DNA of 64,000 nucleotides. Origin: Homarus americanus. Its lineage: Eukaryota; Arthropoda; Malacostraca; Decapoda; Nephropidae. The notes beneath the pieces were generated by a model. The model had not been told where the DNA came from. It made no database searches and was given only the letters and a program-made list of their open reading frames with translations. The position numbers were made by a program, and so were the translations under genes. Below, piece after piece: positions 37,921 through 52,209 of the stretch (the first letter of the stretch is position 1; each line of letters begins with the position of its first letter). The stretch spans positions 7,172,253 to 7,236,252 of the forward strand of contig NW_024726235.1 in NCBI RefSeq assembly GCF_018991925.1, given 5' to 3'.

Positions 37921-40900
37921 AAAGAAGGACGGCCTAGTCTTCATTACCAAAAGCAAGTATCGACATCGTTATTATAAGTTATAACCCAGGCAATATAAAA
38001 CATACAGTGCGTGACTGTGTAATGAAGCTTGATAATGTGTAAGTATTTATGTATAAAACAAGAGTGGGGGCGGGGAGGAGGGAGGGGGGGGGGGAACTTT
38101 CCATATCAACGTAAAAAAATATATATTTCGTTACCGATAACAAAGGAAATCCGTTGTGACAAAACATACAACAGAGATAATTAAAGAGTGTAGAGTGGCC
38201 ATATTTGTTGTGTGGCCTTATTCTCAAGTCAAAGCAACACCAATCACATGTTTACAACGTGTGCTGTAGTTATCCATCCATTCTTACACCATCCTTACAG
38301 CGAAAACAATAATCTCTGGAGGCTATATCTCATATTATATTGCCCTCGCTAGATTAAATAGTGGCATTAAAGTTTTACATTATCTGATTTAACTCCACAA
38401 AGTCATAGTCAAACAGTTCTCGCCGAAATTCTCTCGTCTGGTAAATTGTTCAAGATTAATTGATCGATTTGTAAAACATGGTTACATCTGACGTCGTAAC
38501 AATTAAGTCATAAGACGCCGTTCTCTTTTAAAAATGAATTTCTATTAATAATAATGTAACAAAGCTATCCAAGGCATTTCTTCCTCGGGTAGAAAACATT
38601 CAAAGGTTGTAATGCAAAAAAAAAATCACAGCTAGAGTAAAGGGTTGGCGTCAACTGAGAGTCACGAGGCCTGGTGCACAGACATTCCTCTCTCGCCCTC
38701 CTTTACCTCTCGCCCTCTCCAGCGTGGCCCAGGGGCACTCGACACGCCCACTACGCCTTCGTCCATAAAACATGATGTACTACACGGTGGACAAGCACAA
38801 GGGACAGACAATAAGGTAAACACAAGAGAATTTCGAGTACAAGAGTGAGGCCCAGAAAGATAATAAAAAAAAATATTAATAAAAAACAGTAAAACGGGAA
38901 TGAGAGATTATGGGAAGCGAATATTCTTTCCTTTGTTCCTGCTTTCGTGACAGCTGGCTACGCGATAAGGCACCACGGTTGTAACAAACTACTGTACTCC
39001 ATCAATAATATGCACAAACCCAGGCACAAGCCCTTACATTCCTCACCTATGACCTTTCGTATGATTCCCTGACACGCGCCGGTGGTCATCGTGGGACGTG
39101 GCAACATTTATCAACCATAACTCCGCCACCTGTTTGTTCTGAGGGTAGACGTCCTCCCTGACCCAACACAGTCCTGAGGTATTTTATGTAATTTATAGTG
39201 TCCTTTCGATGACATTACCTTTATGCACCCCACCTTATTTCACCTAAAGATTAATCACCCTTACACTACTGGGGGGTTAGTGTGGTTAATCTTTAGGTGA
39301 AATAAGTTGGTGGTAAAGATCCTCCAAGTGATCCGAATATAGACATGGTAGTCCTGGTGAGCTCTTTACCCAACTACGCGTCATGTGAGGGAGACCAAAT
39401 AAAAATCTCTGAGTTTCTTCACCACAGTCAGTTGCGCTTCCCCCACCATTCTAGTACACAACAGTTGTCTCAGCATGTCATGGGCACTCCAACGACCATG
39501 CATTTATCATATTCTTTTTCTGCCTTAAGTTCACTTCTTAATATTTCACGTCTGGTTCTCTGTTAGCAGCAATCAACCAACTTTGGGAATTAGACAAAAC
39601 CACGATAAGGAATGTTGAAATGGAAGGAAAGGGATGCCAGGATTGAGCAACAAGACTAACCCAAGCCTTACCTAACAACCACCACAACTGTCTTAACACA
39701 AGGTAAGAAATGTATATTCTTCACCCTGACAGCACTTGCAGGACCCCAAGTCTTTATCTCTCTACACTTTGGTCTATAGAACAGAACCTCATGGTGACTT
39801 ACTTATCAATCGAAGTTATCACATTCAGTCCCTTCAACACCTCATTATGAAAGATGACAAGGTTACCATCTTCAGGTAAAGATCAACCAAGTAACAAAAG
39901 GAAAGACGAGGTGAATACGATCTGAAGATGGTATGAAGAGTAGTGTAACTACAGGACGGGGTGCGGGGACAATGTACACCACCTGAGAGGCCTCCTCCAA
40001 CATCCTTGACCTTCACCAAGAAATCACTAGTTTTCTAGGGCCTCTGCAGTGTGCGTGGGCGCCCTTGTTGAGTGCCACACACAAACCATCCAATGCAGTG
40101 ACGCTCAGCAACATCTAAACTCTGCTGATAAAAATTCAGTGACCCAGTTGGAGATCCTCCAACTCCGTCACTTATGAAATGTCATGCAGTGTATTTGATG
40201 CTCTACATATTCAACTCTCCGTCTACACTATACTGATTTTACTCTTAATCTCAAGCGATGCAGGCACACCAGAATTAAAATGACGTATTCAGAGGAGAAT
40301 GGCAAGACTAAACCTGGGCATTAGGAACCTTGAATACAGACAGGTTAAAGCATCTTAATTTGCACTCCTCGAAAGACGTAGAGTGAGGTGTATATATGGA
40401 AGTCGGGGCTAAACAAAGGTGGCATAACAAAGGTACTCACACTATCCAACCAGGTGCAAACTCATAGCAATGGTTTTAAATTAGACAAATTTACATTTAG
40501 GCGCGAGAGGGGTAAACATTGGTTTGGAAATAGAGTAGTGGATGAGTGGAACAAGTTACCAAACATCATCATTAACTCGAATACGCTGGATAGCTTCAAA
40601 CATCGGTTGGATGGATATATGAGCGATAGGGGTTGGGTGTAAACGGGACTGCCCAGTATGGGCCAATAGGCCTGCTGCAGTTTCTTCCATTCTTATGAAA
40701 GTCTCACCCCCAACTACCCTACTACGAATATGATCAACATTTCAGATTTTGCTGCGACGAAATAAACCAATGGGATCTGTTCCTCTGATCCGTGCACCAA
40801 CCCGAGGACTGACACATCCATCAATTCACAAGCGCAAGTCACGACCACTGACCCTTATGTCCAATACAATACCGCCCACACCTCCGCCCACCCCTACGAA

Positions 40901-43900
40901 TACACCATCTGTGAGGGAATTATTACACCACATCAGGCCCCTCATACACCATCTGTGAGGTAATTACTACACCACGTGATGCCCCTCATAACGCCATCTG
41001 TGAGGGAGTTACTACACTAATTGTCTGCTGTTCAACACCTCAGCTCACATGATCTACGTGTGTAAACATTAATCTGTATGTTCACTGTATGTTCCTTCAC
41101 CTTTCTCTAATGAAGGCTTTTGTTAAACCACCAATGTAAGTAATAAGTCATTTATGTCCAATGTATATTTTCAGCCTTCGGGCTGCAAACTTTTTCAATA
41201 AACCTTTATTATTATTATTACGATTACTGCTGCCTCTCTCCGTAGGTTGACCATATTCATTATTTGCTCGAACTACTTGTCCTGATAGGCGTCTCCACTA
41301 ACTATGTCTTATTGAACTTCGGGGTAAATAAGCTGCATTCAATTTTACACGCCCTTAAAATGAAAATTTGGGTTTCACTCTAGCCTGGTCTCATTATAGT
41401 AGATCATCGTCCAAATATGGCTAGGCCCATGACTAGACTAGCACGGGCGTCACATTAACGGGATCCCAGACTGGCAACGTAACTACGCAACCATTAATCT
41501 TCCGTACGGCTTCGAAAAGTCAACATTCTTACCTGTAGAGCATTGTAGGTCTTCTAAATATTGTAATACATAGTCAATTAACCACCCAACACGTGCAACA
41601 GTGAACTGCATTACATAATTTACAGAAATCTTCTTATTGAACACGGAACACGTTTCAAGCATGACGTATATCAAACAAAACAAAACCCCCAGAACTCATC
41701 CAACTTAGAAACTGAGGACATGGGTGCTGACTGGGACGGAGCGGACGTAAACAAAAACACATAACTAATACTGGCAGGTGTCTGGTGAGAACAAACCTCG
41801 CCTTCACCGGGCAAAAGCGGCCCATTATACAGCATTAACATCCACTGCCTATAGCGATTACAACAACGACAACTACTACAAAGACTGCTACGACGCCAAG
41901 GATCCCCAGCTACTTAAAGTATGTGAAAAAATGACAAAAGAAAGAACCACGTCTTTCATCAATGCATAATAACTACAATTACACATAAAAAAAAACGAAT
42001 GATTGTTAGGCCACCAATCATTTCTACATAAAAAGCTGTAGGAATGCCAGGAATTTAGTAGAGGGGGGGTTAGTCAATATACCTAACTACGTATTACATA
42101 ACTCATGCTACTACAGGGTGGTGGTGGGCGTGTCTGGTACGTAGGGCCACAGCTCCGCCCACAACCACCTCTCAGACGGTGCCTTCCCAGCAGATCAATA
42201 GTGTCAGCTTCCTGCAATACGTTCACGCGCGCGCAAGGCTCTCTCTCTCTCTCTCTCTCTCTCACCAATAAATTCCTCAGTATCCAGTCATATGAAAACA
42301 ACCGATGTCCTCATGACACAGCACCAAGGAGGATGAATACCACATAAACAACAAAGACCGGATAGAAGTAACATTATTAAGGATTCTCCACACACAACTT
42401 AAAACGCCAACATTCCCTTCTTAATAATACAAATGGGCAGCCGATACGTTTCCAGAGCGGACGATGTATTTAAGCTGTACTGGCGCACCGGGTATAGATA
42501 GCAGGTGTTACGCTAAGCTATAGAAGGGAAGGGAAGGGAAGGGAAGGTAGCGTGAAGTAAGGTAAAGAACACACAATATAGCTCTCGAACATCACATCTT
42601 CCACACCATATATAGTGTTCGCTAATTAGATTTTATATAAACAAAATACAGGGCGAGGGTCAGTGTCATTAACCTTTCCCGGGCCGGTGGAAGTTGTTTG
42701 GACTTACTTCCTAGCCCCCATTAGTCCCTGTTCACCTAGCAGTAAAGTAGGTACCTGTTGTAAGTCGAAAGTTGTGAATTCGTATTCAGGGAGTTGTTGG
42801 AGCTTCCAATAACTTGATGACACGAAACATTGACTCTTTAGGCTTCTACGCCCTTAACTCATGAGACATAAAAGCAAGCATGAACTTAGCATGCTTCCCT
42901 ATTGGGAGCTGTAAACGCTTCTGCGCTTCACCTTACACAAGGGTGTAGGGGAGTGCCCAATAAATAAATAAAAAAAAAGTGTCATTAACCCCTTAAGTGT
43001 GGTAACTTGACTTAATCCCTTAAACAATATGTCTAAACTCCCTGAGTGTGATGTCTTAATCCCTTTATCTTGATGGTTTAACCCTTTGAGCACAATATAT
43101 TAAACCCTTGAGTATGATGTCTTAATCCCATGGTTATGACTTAACCCTTTGACCATGATATCTTAACCCCTTGAGTATGATATCTTAATCCTTTCAATAA
43201 TATGACAAAAGCAGCCAAGGGAAGAAGTCATCCAACTCGAGGGATAATTAACGCTAAGCTGGGTAGGAACGAGTCACCCCACAGCGAGCATAAGACAACA
43301 CGCATCATAACTCAATCCCGCAATTAACAAAATTCAATTTAGCCAGCTGCAGTGATTTTGTCCGCTTCGCTGTTGTTATACTGGTGAGATTTTGTCCTGT
43401 AGGATATTTGTTTTGAGGTGCGGAGTTTTATTTTGATGATGGGGTTTTAGGATCACCTGAGGTTGTCCCCCCAACTTATCTCATCCAAAGATTAACCACC
43501 CTAACCTAACCTACCCCCCCAGTTAGAGCTCGTTTTATTAATCATCAAGTGAAATAAGCTGGGGGGGGAGGGGGGCTAAGCTTCAGGTGATTCCGATTTC
43601 GTCCTGTTGAATATAATACTTTAGGATCTTTGTCTGAATGTTGTTGTACCCACCACATCATCCACCGCAAGAGCTAGGAGGGACTTGCCGATATAATTGA
43701 GTATTGCCCCCACCCCCATCAATAACTGGCCACTGCAACCACCACGGCCCTCTGCTGACCTTCGCTACTCTTATCAACAACGTAGGCAAGGGGAAGGGAA
43801 GAGAAGGGGGTGGTGGGGAGGAAGGGGTGAGGGGAACGGTGGTGGGGGAAGAGGAAGGGTGGTGGGGAAGGAAGAAGGGTGGTGGGGAAGGAAGAAGGGT

Positions 43901-46900
43901 GGTGGGGGGAGGAAGAAGGTGGTGGGGAGGAAGAAGGTGGTGGGGGAGGAAGAAGGTGGTGGGGAGGAAGAAGGGTGGTGGGGGAGGAAGAAGGGTGGGG
44001 GGAGGAAGAAGGGTGGTGGGGGAGGAAGAAGGGCGGTGGGGGAGGAAGAGTGAGGAGGAGAGGAAGGGTGGGGGGTGTCCATATCTAGAGGTCGACGTCT
44101 TTTAACATTTAGTGGATGGGTTTCAACATATAACGCTACGACCCGACCTTTCTCCCTCATACAGGCATCTTAAGAAAAGTTAAAACAAAAGAGTGGTGCC
44201 TGGTTAAAGCTGACCCTGAAATCTCTTTAAGGGTCAAAGTCACGCTCCTACAGCCCAGTCAGCCGTATATAACCCACTAAGTCGTGTATTCCCCCCCCCC
44301 CCTCGAGTCTCCAACACAGCAACAAACTCGCTTCCTCTGATGTAATACTGCCAGTGTCTGCGGTCACCTGTGGCATCATTCCATGTTTCAGGATAAAACA
44401 CTATGAAGGAGAGACTTTCGGTGTGTCAAGATTCCAGAGGAGAGGAAGTTGATAAGGAGCGTTGTGGCGGTGAGGAAATCCCATCTACAGTACACGTCAG
44501 TCACACAAGCCTTCGACCATGACCCTGACCTCTAAAACACAACACCCACCCGGCTGGCGCCCTCCAACACAAACACCTCAACAGCGATCATCTCCACTCC
44601 CTGTCTCAGAGTATGATTGACAGTGACCACAACAGTTACACTGACTGGCCAACTGACTGTCTTTATTTCCGAGGAGGAAGCTCGTCTGGGGTCTCATGAG
44701 GGATAGTTTTCACAGGTGAACGACTGAAAATTAGCATGTGCTATATAAACAGTCGGGAGGTTCATGGTGGTTAACTTTGCTCTAGACATCATATGATCAA
44801 TAGTAATTCTAGATTAACTGGTTGCAATAACGCGAGGAGAATGTTCTAGAAGTAATAAACCGGTTGTATCTGGTTCCTGGCAAGGGGTGAGAGCGAACCT
44901 GCCACCGTCGCCGGCCAGCGCGAGGGTGGGGGACGGTCCTCTGTCTGTCAAGTCTGGACTGGACTGGCGTCTCCAGATACTTCGACTAGCAATCCATACT
45001 GTAAATAACAATTACCATACTGACCTCACTGTAGCAATACACTACAAACAAGTCAACTGTATCTCACGACACTATACCTTAACCTACTTCGAACCACCAC
45101 TGTGTTTGTAAATGTTATTCAACCTGTAAAATCAAGCTCACTAGAGCCTCCGTACTCATCCAACTACACCTGTAGCACCATGTTGAACCATAAGTACATA
45201 CCGGCATCCAATTACGTTCTTTGTGGTGGCTACAAAATTCAGCGTTAGCGCAGCGACCATCACAAAAGAACCAAAACTTGAAAAAGCAGCACCACTCTCC
45301 CCACTCCGTCCCAGCTGAATAAATCAACCGCCACTATAAACAAGGACCCAGACCCACCACCACCACACACAACCAAGAAAAGTGGTATCTAATATTCCTT
45401 CCACACATTAATGGGGACCTGGAGGCTACCTGACCGTTAATAGGGATCTTGGCACACTGGTGGAAAACTTATTTTATATAACACACATAATAAAGTGTCA
45501 AGATGTACTACTTGTAAGCCGTCTGTCTAACACATTAAAGTTGAATCTCGGGGTTTCCATCAAGACCCCCAGCATATTGTGTGGTGTCGGTTTTTTATCG
45601 CTTTAGTGCTTTACCCTTAACATACACCAAATCACTACAATACAAGCCTTTCTTAACCACCCCTCCATTACCTCACACCATCCACATCTTCCTCACACCA
45701 TCCACATCTTCCTCACACCATCCACCTCTTCCTCGCACCATCCACAGCACACTCCCACCCCAAACTCACTCCATTTAAAGACTGAAAAATGTCCAACCCG
45801 GGGCTGAGATAGTGATGGTCGGTCAAGGGAAAATGGAAATGAAAAATACGCCCCGCCGAATAATACTATTTCCCCTAAGTAAATTTTATATATTCCAATT
45901 ATTCTCCTCAACAAAGGTGACAAAAATATGATCAATGTTTTTTTTCATCAACCGCACACACACACAGGATTGCTTATTGTCCACCCCCGTCCGTGTGAGA
46001 GGTGAACAAAACAGCTCCAAAATTATAATTATAGTGACTAGGAACACCTCAAACAAGTCAATTCACCAATGTCCAGTTATGGTCCTTCGTGACAGGGGGA
46101 GGGGTATCCACCCTGCTACCTTCTCTTTAATAATAAATCGCTGCAGAGAAAACGCGCCATAAATAACCTCCACACAACACGAGGGCGGAGGAAGACTACC
46201 GATAACATCAACTTGTTCTGGGTTACAGTATAACTTCCATCTACCAAGTGTCAACCTCTATTTAATTGAATTTTGGCTTTTACAAGATACCTGAAGGGAT
46301 ACAGACGAGTGTTACCCCCTCCACACACAGCAGGAGGCACCAAGAACAATCTCTATCCATATTTAACCTGGGGAGCATCAAGAGCCTTTCTAACTGACAC
46401 AAATATTCACATCTTTTACACGATTAGGCGGGTACATCACATGCCACCGGGATATCATTAAGTTGCCCTACAATTTAACAGAATCAGGTCATCGTACGCC
46501 CCCTCCTCCCTATGGCTTGGTGTACACAAGGGCATGTATATTCCTGAAAGGCTGACGCACGCGTTAATAAGTCATAACATAGTCTGCACCTCCCAATCTC
46601 GTTCCCCAGGCTATTTATGAAACGAGAGACGATGGCGCGGGCCAGGCGACTGTCCCTACCCGACTTTGTTTCGCTCCGGAATGAATGGGTCTTCTCAGAC
46701 TACCGGATCACCATGGGATATACCATCCCCGTATAGGGAAGTGACTATCGTTATCTCTGAACTGATAACCCACATACTGCATACGGAAAATAAAGATAAC
46801 ATTCCTTAGTCACAAAATCTGTCAAGTTAGTGTGCGGGAGAGGAGGGGGGAGCGACCACTCACCTGGTGTTAACACTGGGAGGTGAGGGAGGGAGGACAA

Positions 46901-49900
46901 CACCCTGCCATGACCAGTGTCCCACCCACCACCTCAGTTGTAGCCCTATACAATGAAATATATTTGGATCCACTGATACATACAGTATATATCATCGAAC
47001 AGATAATTAATAAGACAGAGAACGATAACTCAGACTAGAAAGCGAAAGATAAGGGACGCGTGAAGCAACAGCTTTCCCTGGGCCCTAACTATACTACGCA
47101 CGAGGACGGCCATCCTTCCTGAGCCCGTCCACGCTGCCCCAACCACAGTACACCTGCCTGAGCCTGTCGATGGTCTCCTACATAATGCACATTTAGGAGT
47201 CAACAAAATACCAATCCAGATATGACAACAAACCAAATATGCCAATAGTGTACACGCACAGTTGGCGAAGGTTCCCACTCAGTGTAATATCGAAATACGA
47301 TTCCAAAAACATATTTACACATCAAGGTATGTAGGGTAACAGTAAAAAAAAGAAAAAAAGAAACCGTTTGATCCTGGCCAAAGAAATCATTGTCACTGCC
47401 AGACAGAAACGCACTACTTACTGGACAAGCCTCTTGTTTAATGCTTTACAGTGGAACAAATATAGTTACAAGATTTGCTCTTGCATATTTTGATAAATGT
47501 AACTGTAGTATATACGATTTGTTTTTAATTTCGTAAATATGTTAGTATGTTGTAAAATATAAACAAAGGACTGCAATATTACGTTAAGTAGAGAGCGTGC
47601 GGCAGTAAAACCTAATTACCTTGTCCTCTAGACGATTGCTGCTTTGTTTGAAAGTTGATTGTGGGGCAGGGCGACGACCTGGGAGTGTTGTGGACACTTC
47701 TGCACTAAATACTGTACTGCACTAGGAATTCGCTTTTAAAACAAGGTGTTACTCAGAATCACACGCACAAAATTTGTACACAGGGACCATCTCTTAACAC
47801 CGTCTCCCCTTAAATGAATCTCAAACTTATCGTCCCATTTAAAGCCACAAGAACTGCGTATTAGGACATTTACAAGAAAAATACTATCCCTCCCAAAGAG
47901 TTATTCAATTATAAGCGACGTAGGCGACTGGCATTATTGATCAACACTCGAAGCCTCATCACTTGTGGTTGGCGGGATTCCTAGATCTCCTATAGCTTTT
48001 ATCAGACGCCAATCAGTTTTATAACACTCGCGTCACAAGACCTGATACCCAACGGCATTCAAATATTATAATCTTCCTCAGAGGCATTTCCCAGTTGCAC
48101 AATAAAGGGGGGAAGGGGGGGGGAGGGGAGTGGTCCACAAGATGAAGGGTAGTAGTCTTTATCACTGCCATTAAACACACAGCAGGGGAAGTGGTTTTTG
48201 TATTACAGTCATTAAACACCGAGGGGAAGTGGTTTCTTTATCATTGCCATTAAACGTGTAGAAAAGGAAGTGGTCTCGCTAAACCCCATCCAATAAATAC
48301 ACAGCCATAACAATATTACAAAGAGAAGAAAAAAACATCTACTTGTGTTGGTGGCCCCACGCACTCTCCTGCCCAGGTATAAAGACATACTGTACACACA
48401 CACTCATTGTTCAAGGACAATTTCCACACTCACATTCTTTCACTTTGACTACCAAGATTTGTTTTGTTTTTTTGTAGTGGAAAGAATTATGACAAGCTTC
48501 CCGTAAACGTCAAACACACAAAAAAAAATTATGTTATGTATTTTCAGGAGCAACGACAAACACACGTACTCGAATTCCGTGATACTGTACAAGTTTTAGG
48601 TGAATGTGACGTAATATATAAATTTGTTGTTTATGGAGTACACGCCTCCTACGCCATATTCCTGATGTTCTGCAAGGTACTGTGTATTCAGATCTAGTGC
48701 AGCACAGTGTTTAAGTGTTGGTGTGCTGCCAAGTTAGCTGCGAAGAAGAAACAATATTTGCTGCCAACCCATGTCTACAGCGGGGGTGTACGACTGCTCT
48801 ATTTATATAAACCTGACGCTCTCTAACTAGCCTTCCTGAGGATGGGCGTAGTGTGTTGTTTACAAGGTGACTAACTCCCGCTGTAGCGAGGAATAAAACG
48901 CATTATGATGCAGATTCTTTTACTCGTCATTCGTAGTAAAAATTTCTCACCCGATTGTGGTAATATTGCGTGCAGATACATAACCACCAGCCCTCACCTG
49001 AGCTACCCCTGACCCCGCTAACGTCACACCAAGGTCCCACAGGTAGACCACTCAGGTTACTGTATTATCACTGACCCCTACAGCAAGGTTCCACTACCTC
49101 CATATTTAACTGACTACCGAGTGCCACCCCGACACCCTAGTAGCCCACACAACAAGTAACTTTAGTAAACCTTCCCCGTTCCAACTCTAGGCACAATCAT
49201 TAATACCCATACTTACACAACGGGCCCAGCTGTGAATGCCAGGAATACCTCTGCTTCAATGCTGAGGCCACTTCCTGTGTGTCAATGTCAATAAAATCAA
49301 GTTCGTGTTTTGGTCACCACCGAGCCACGGCGTCACGGAACTCCAGGCAGACGCATATCATGGCACATAATGGCACGACCTGGGCCACTGCCAGACCACT
49401 GCCTTATAAAGCACGTTCCTGTGAATCGATAATTTGCCATGACTAGCCAGTGTGTAGTACAGAGCCAATATAGTTTACCCAGACAATAGTTGAAGCCACT
49501 ACTATATCATAACCCTCTATGGTATCCAGATAGACTCTAACCCTGTACTTTAATGCGCCCACCTAGACCCGCCCTGCCCTGCCCTGCCCCGCCCAGCCCA
49601 GCCCGCCACGCTAGGAGTCTGGCACTCAACTTTAAAAGCACACCCATTTCCACCTTTCACGCGAAGGTCAGGCACCCGCAGAGCACCGGTTTTAACACCC
49701 ACACAGGCAGGCGACACACCACACGCCCTCTGGTGGTACAACAACAAAGAACACGCACCACCCTGCCAACTGCAACCTGTACTACACGCACACATAACGC
49801 CCCCAAGGTCGCCAGGTTATCGATTTCCCTCGTTAACCAAACAACAACGTTAGCTAGGTGGTAAGAAGCAACAAACCGGGCCAAAGTACTTACGACCCAC

Positions 49901-52164
49901 GAGTTACCTGTAATACGGCACAAAGCTGAATAATTAAACAACGGATAAATTAATATTACACTAATCTTAAACACTGCCGGGTTTTGTAATCTGTTGAACA
50001 CCATCTTGATGTTTTATTTGTCTTCCACTAAGAGGAGTTTGAAAGTAGTAAAGAAGAAAGGGAAAGAGAAGTAAGTCTAGAGAAGAGGAGAAAGAAAAGG
50101 AATTAATTAATTTTACCGCCACACCACCCCGTCAAGTACTGTACTGCGGTGTCCCTCAGGACTCATTTAGTTTAAAACTCGGGTTGAAACACGACGACCC
50201 TCTTCAAGGGAAGATGTTGTTTAATAATACGGGCGAGTCTCTTCAACGTTGTAAAGACTATACGTACTGTATATCAGGCGTTGGAGAGATTAGATTTGTT
50301 CCCTATGTATGTGTAATGTTCAGGGGTCAAAAATTACCATGACACTGAAGTTAACGCCACAGACGTGCGTGCGCGCGCACGCACACACCCCAAAAACAGT
50401 ATTGTCAAATTACAATCCTCTTGATATAACCCCTTTCACCATGTGTACACAACAGATAAATCAGCTGAGGTACCACTCTGTTGCTCCTCCACCAATCGAG
50501 GGAAAATGATAATTATTTTTAATAGATATCAGTATTTTTTAAACACGGATGACCCGATTACTGTAACTTAACCTAATTAGCTATTGCTAACATTACTTTT
50601 CTATTACAGCTTTAGTTACGCAATAAACAAGGAAATAAGAAAATAAATAAGAATAAGTCTACCCGGCCACTTGGGTATGCGGCGACGCAGACCCGAGTTG
50701 CAGAACAGCCATAACAAACGAGTCCAGACAATGCAGTTATACCAGGCCACCATTGACGATCATGCTAGCCATTACTGCACTTAACCCCTTGCATACGAGG
50801 ACTTCATCCTTTGGGTACATGCAATTAACCCCTTGTGTGCACTGTAAGAGCCCCCCCCCCCCCACCCCCTCCTGAGTACAACGCCCTCGTAATCAAGGGA
50901 GTGGGTCTTGGTGTTCAAAGGTTAAGTACTCAAGGGCCCAAGTGAACGTACTCCAGGGATTAATGCACTGTACAAGCCACCATAATAGGCACGACAACCA
51001 TTTCTTCCTCATCGTTACGTGACCAGGATAGTGATGAAGTTGCTGTTGTATAGATGAAGGAGAGGTGCACAAGAAAGTAAAAATATCGTGTAGCGTTCCA
51101 GTTCCAGGGTGAAGGTTATGTGCGAGGAACCATCCCCATCCTCACACGTTAGTAAATCAGCCTTAAGCCTTACTTATACCACGCAGAAGTAGGTGGGAGT
51201 GCGGCCTTGAGGCACCACGACAATCACAGGTGAAAAAAAAAATACATATTTTTATATGGGATTACCATTAACACCCGCCACACTGACCTAGTCTGGGGGG
51301 GAGGGAGGTACGGGTACGCAACACCCACCATACAGAGTAGCTTGGTCTACATTTCCTTGTAAGGCTCTCCAGTGTTTTCTTCCCCTCGCCGTGTAGTAGA
51401 CCAGGAAATACCCAGGTTGCATGTTTAGTCTTGGCGCAGTGCGTGACGTGCTGATGACCGGCCGTCACCCCCTTCCAACAACAGTAGCTGATACCGTGTT
51501 GGTCAGGTTAACGTGACGCTAGCCAGGTTAAACAGTAAAACCGTGATAACTGTTACATTGATCAAGTGTACAGTATGGCTAACATCAGTTCTACCTAAAA
51601 TAAATATAAAACTAAAACTACTTTGTCCCGTTGGTGAAAATCTCTCGACGGTAAATAACTAACCTATAGGGAGTGGCGTGCAGGAGGTGCGTGCATCATC
51701 CTGGCTATTAGCCGGTGCTGGGGGACTGTGTTCACGAGCCCAAATTTCCAGGAATTATTCATAGTTAATAACACCCTAGTGTGTCTTCATCAGTAAATTC
51801 ACGGGACATAATAATACACGCCACTTTGCCATTATATTTGACGCCCTTCCACCCTTACGATGATCACGAGGAATATCCACCATGACTCAATGTTGAGAAT
51901 AATTAACACCGTACAGGTGTGACTGAAAATGTAAACTAATGGACCATTTCAAAGGTTAATATATCAAGTGAACTTCAGTAAACTCTCATCATCAGTGATC
52001 TACTAAAACTGTATACATAAATGAGATCTGCTTTTCTTTACTCCCCAGCAACACCTTTGGGCCTCGTGTTGATGCTATGTGGACTTATACACTGGAGGAC
52101 TAAAGTGGTGGACAGCCGCAAGGTACCTACATTAGAGACCTCTGGCAATGAGGAAAATCATAAG

Positions 52165-52209
<45 letters not shown>

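Noticed and set aside
43697..44160. Glycine-rich or proline-rich protein of 118-133 codons
   Set aside because: Open in several frames of a polypurine minisatellite, which is what low complexity produces.
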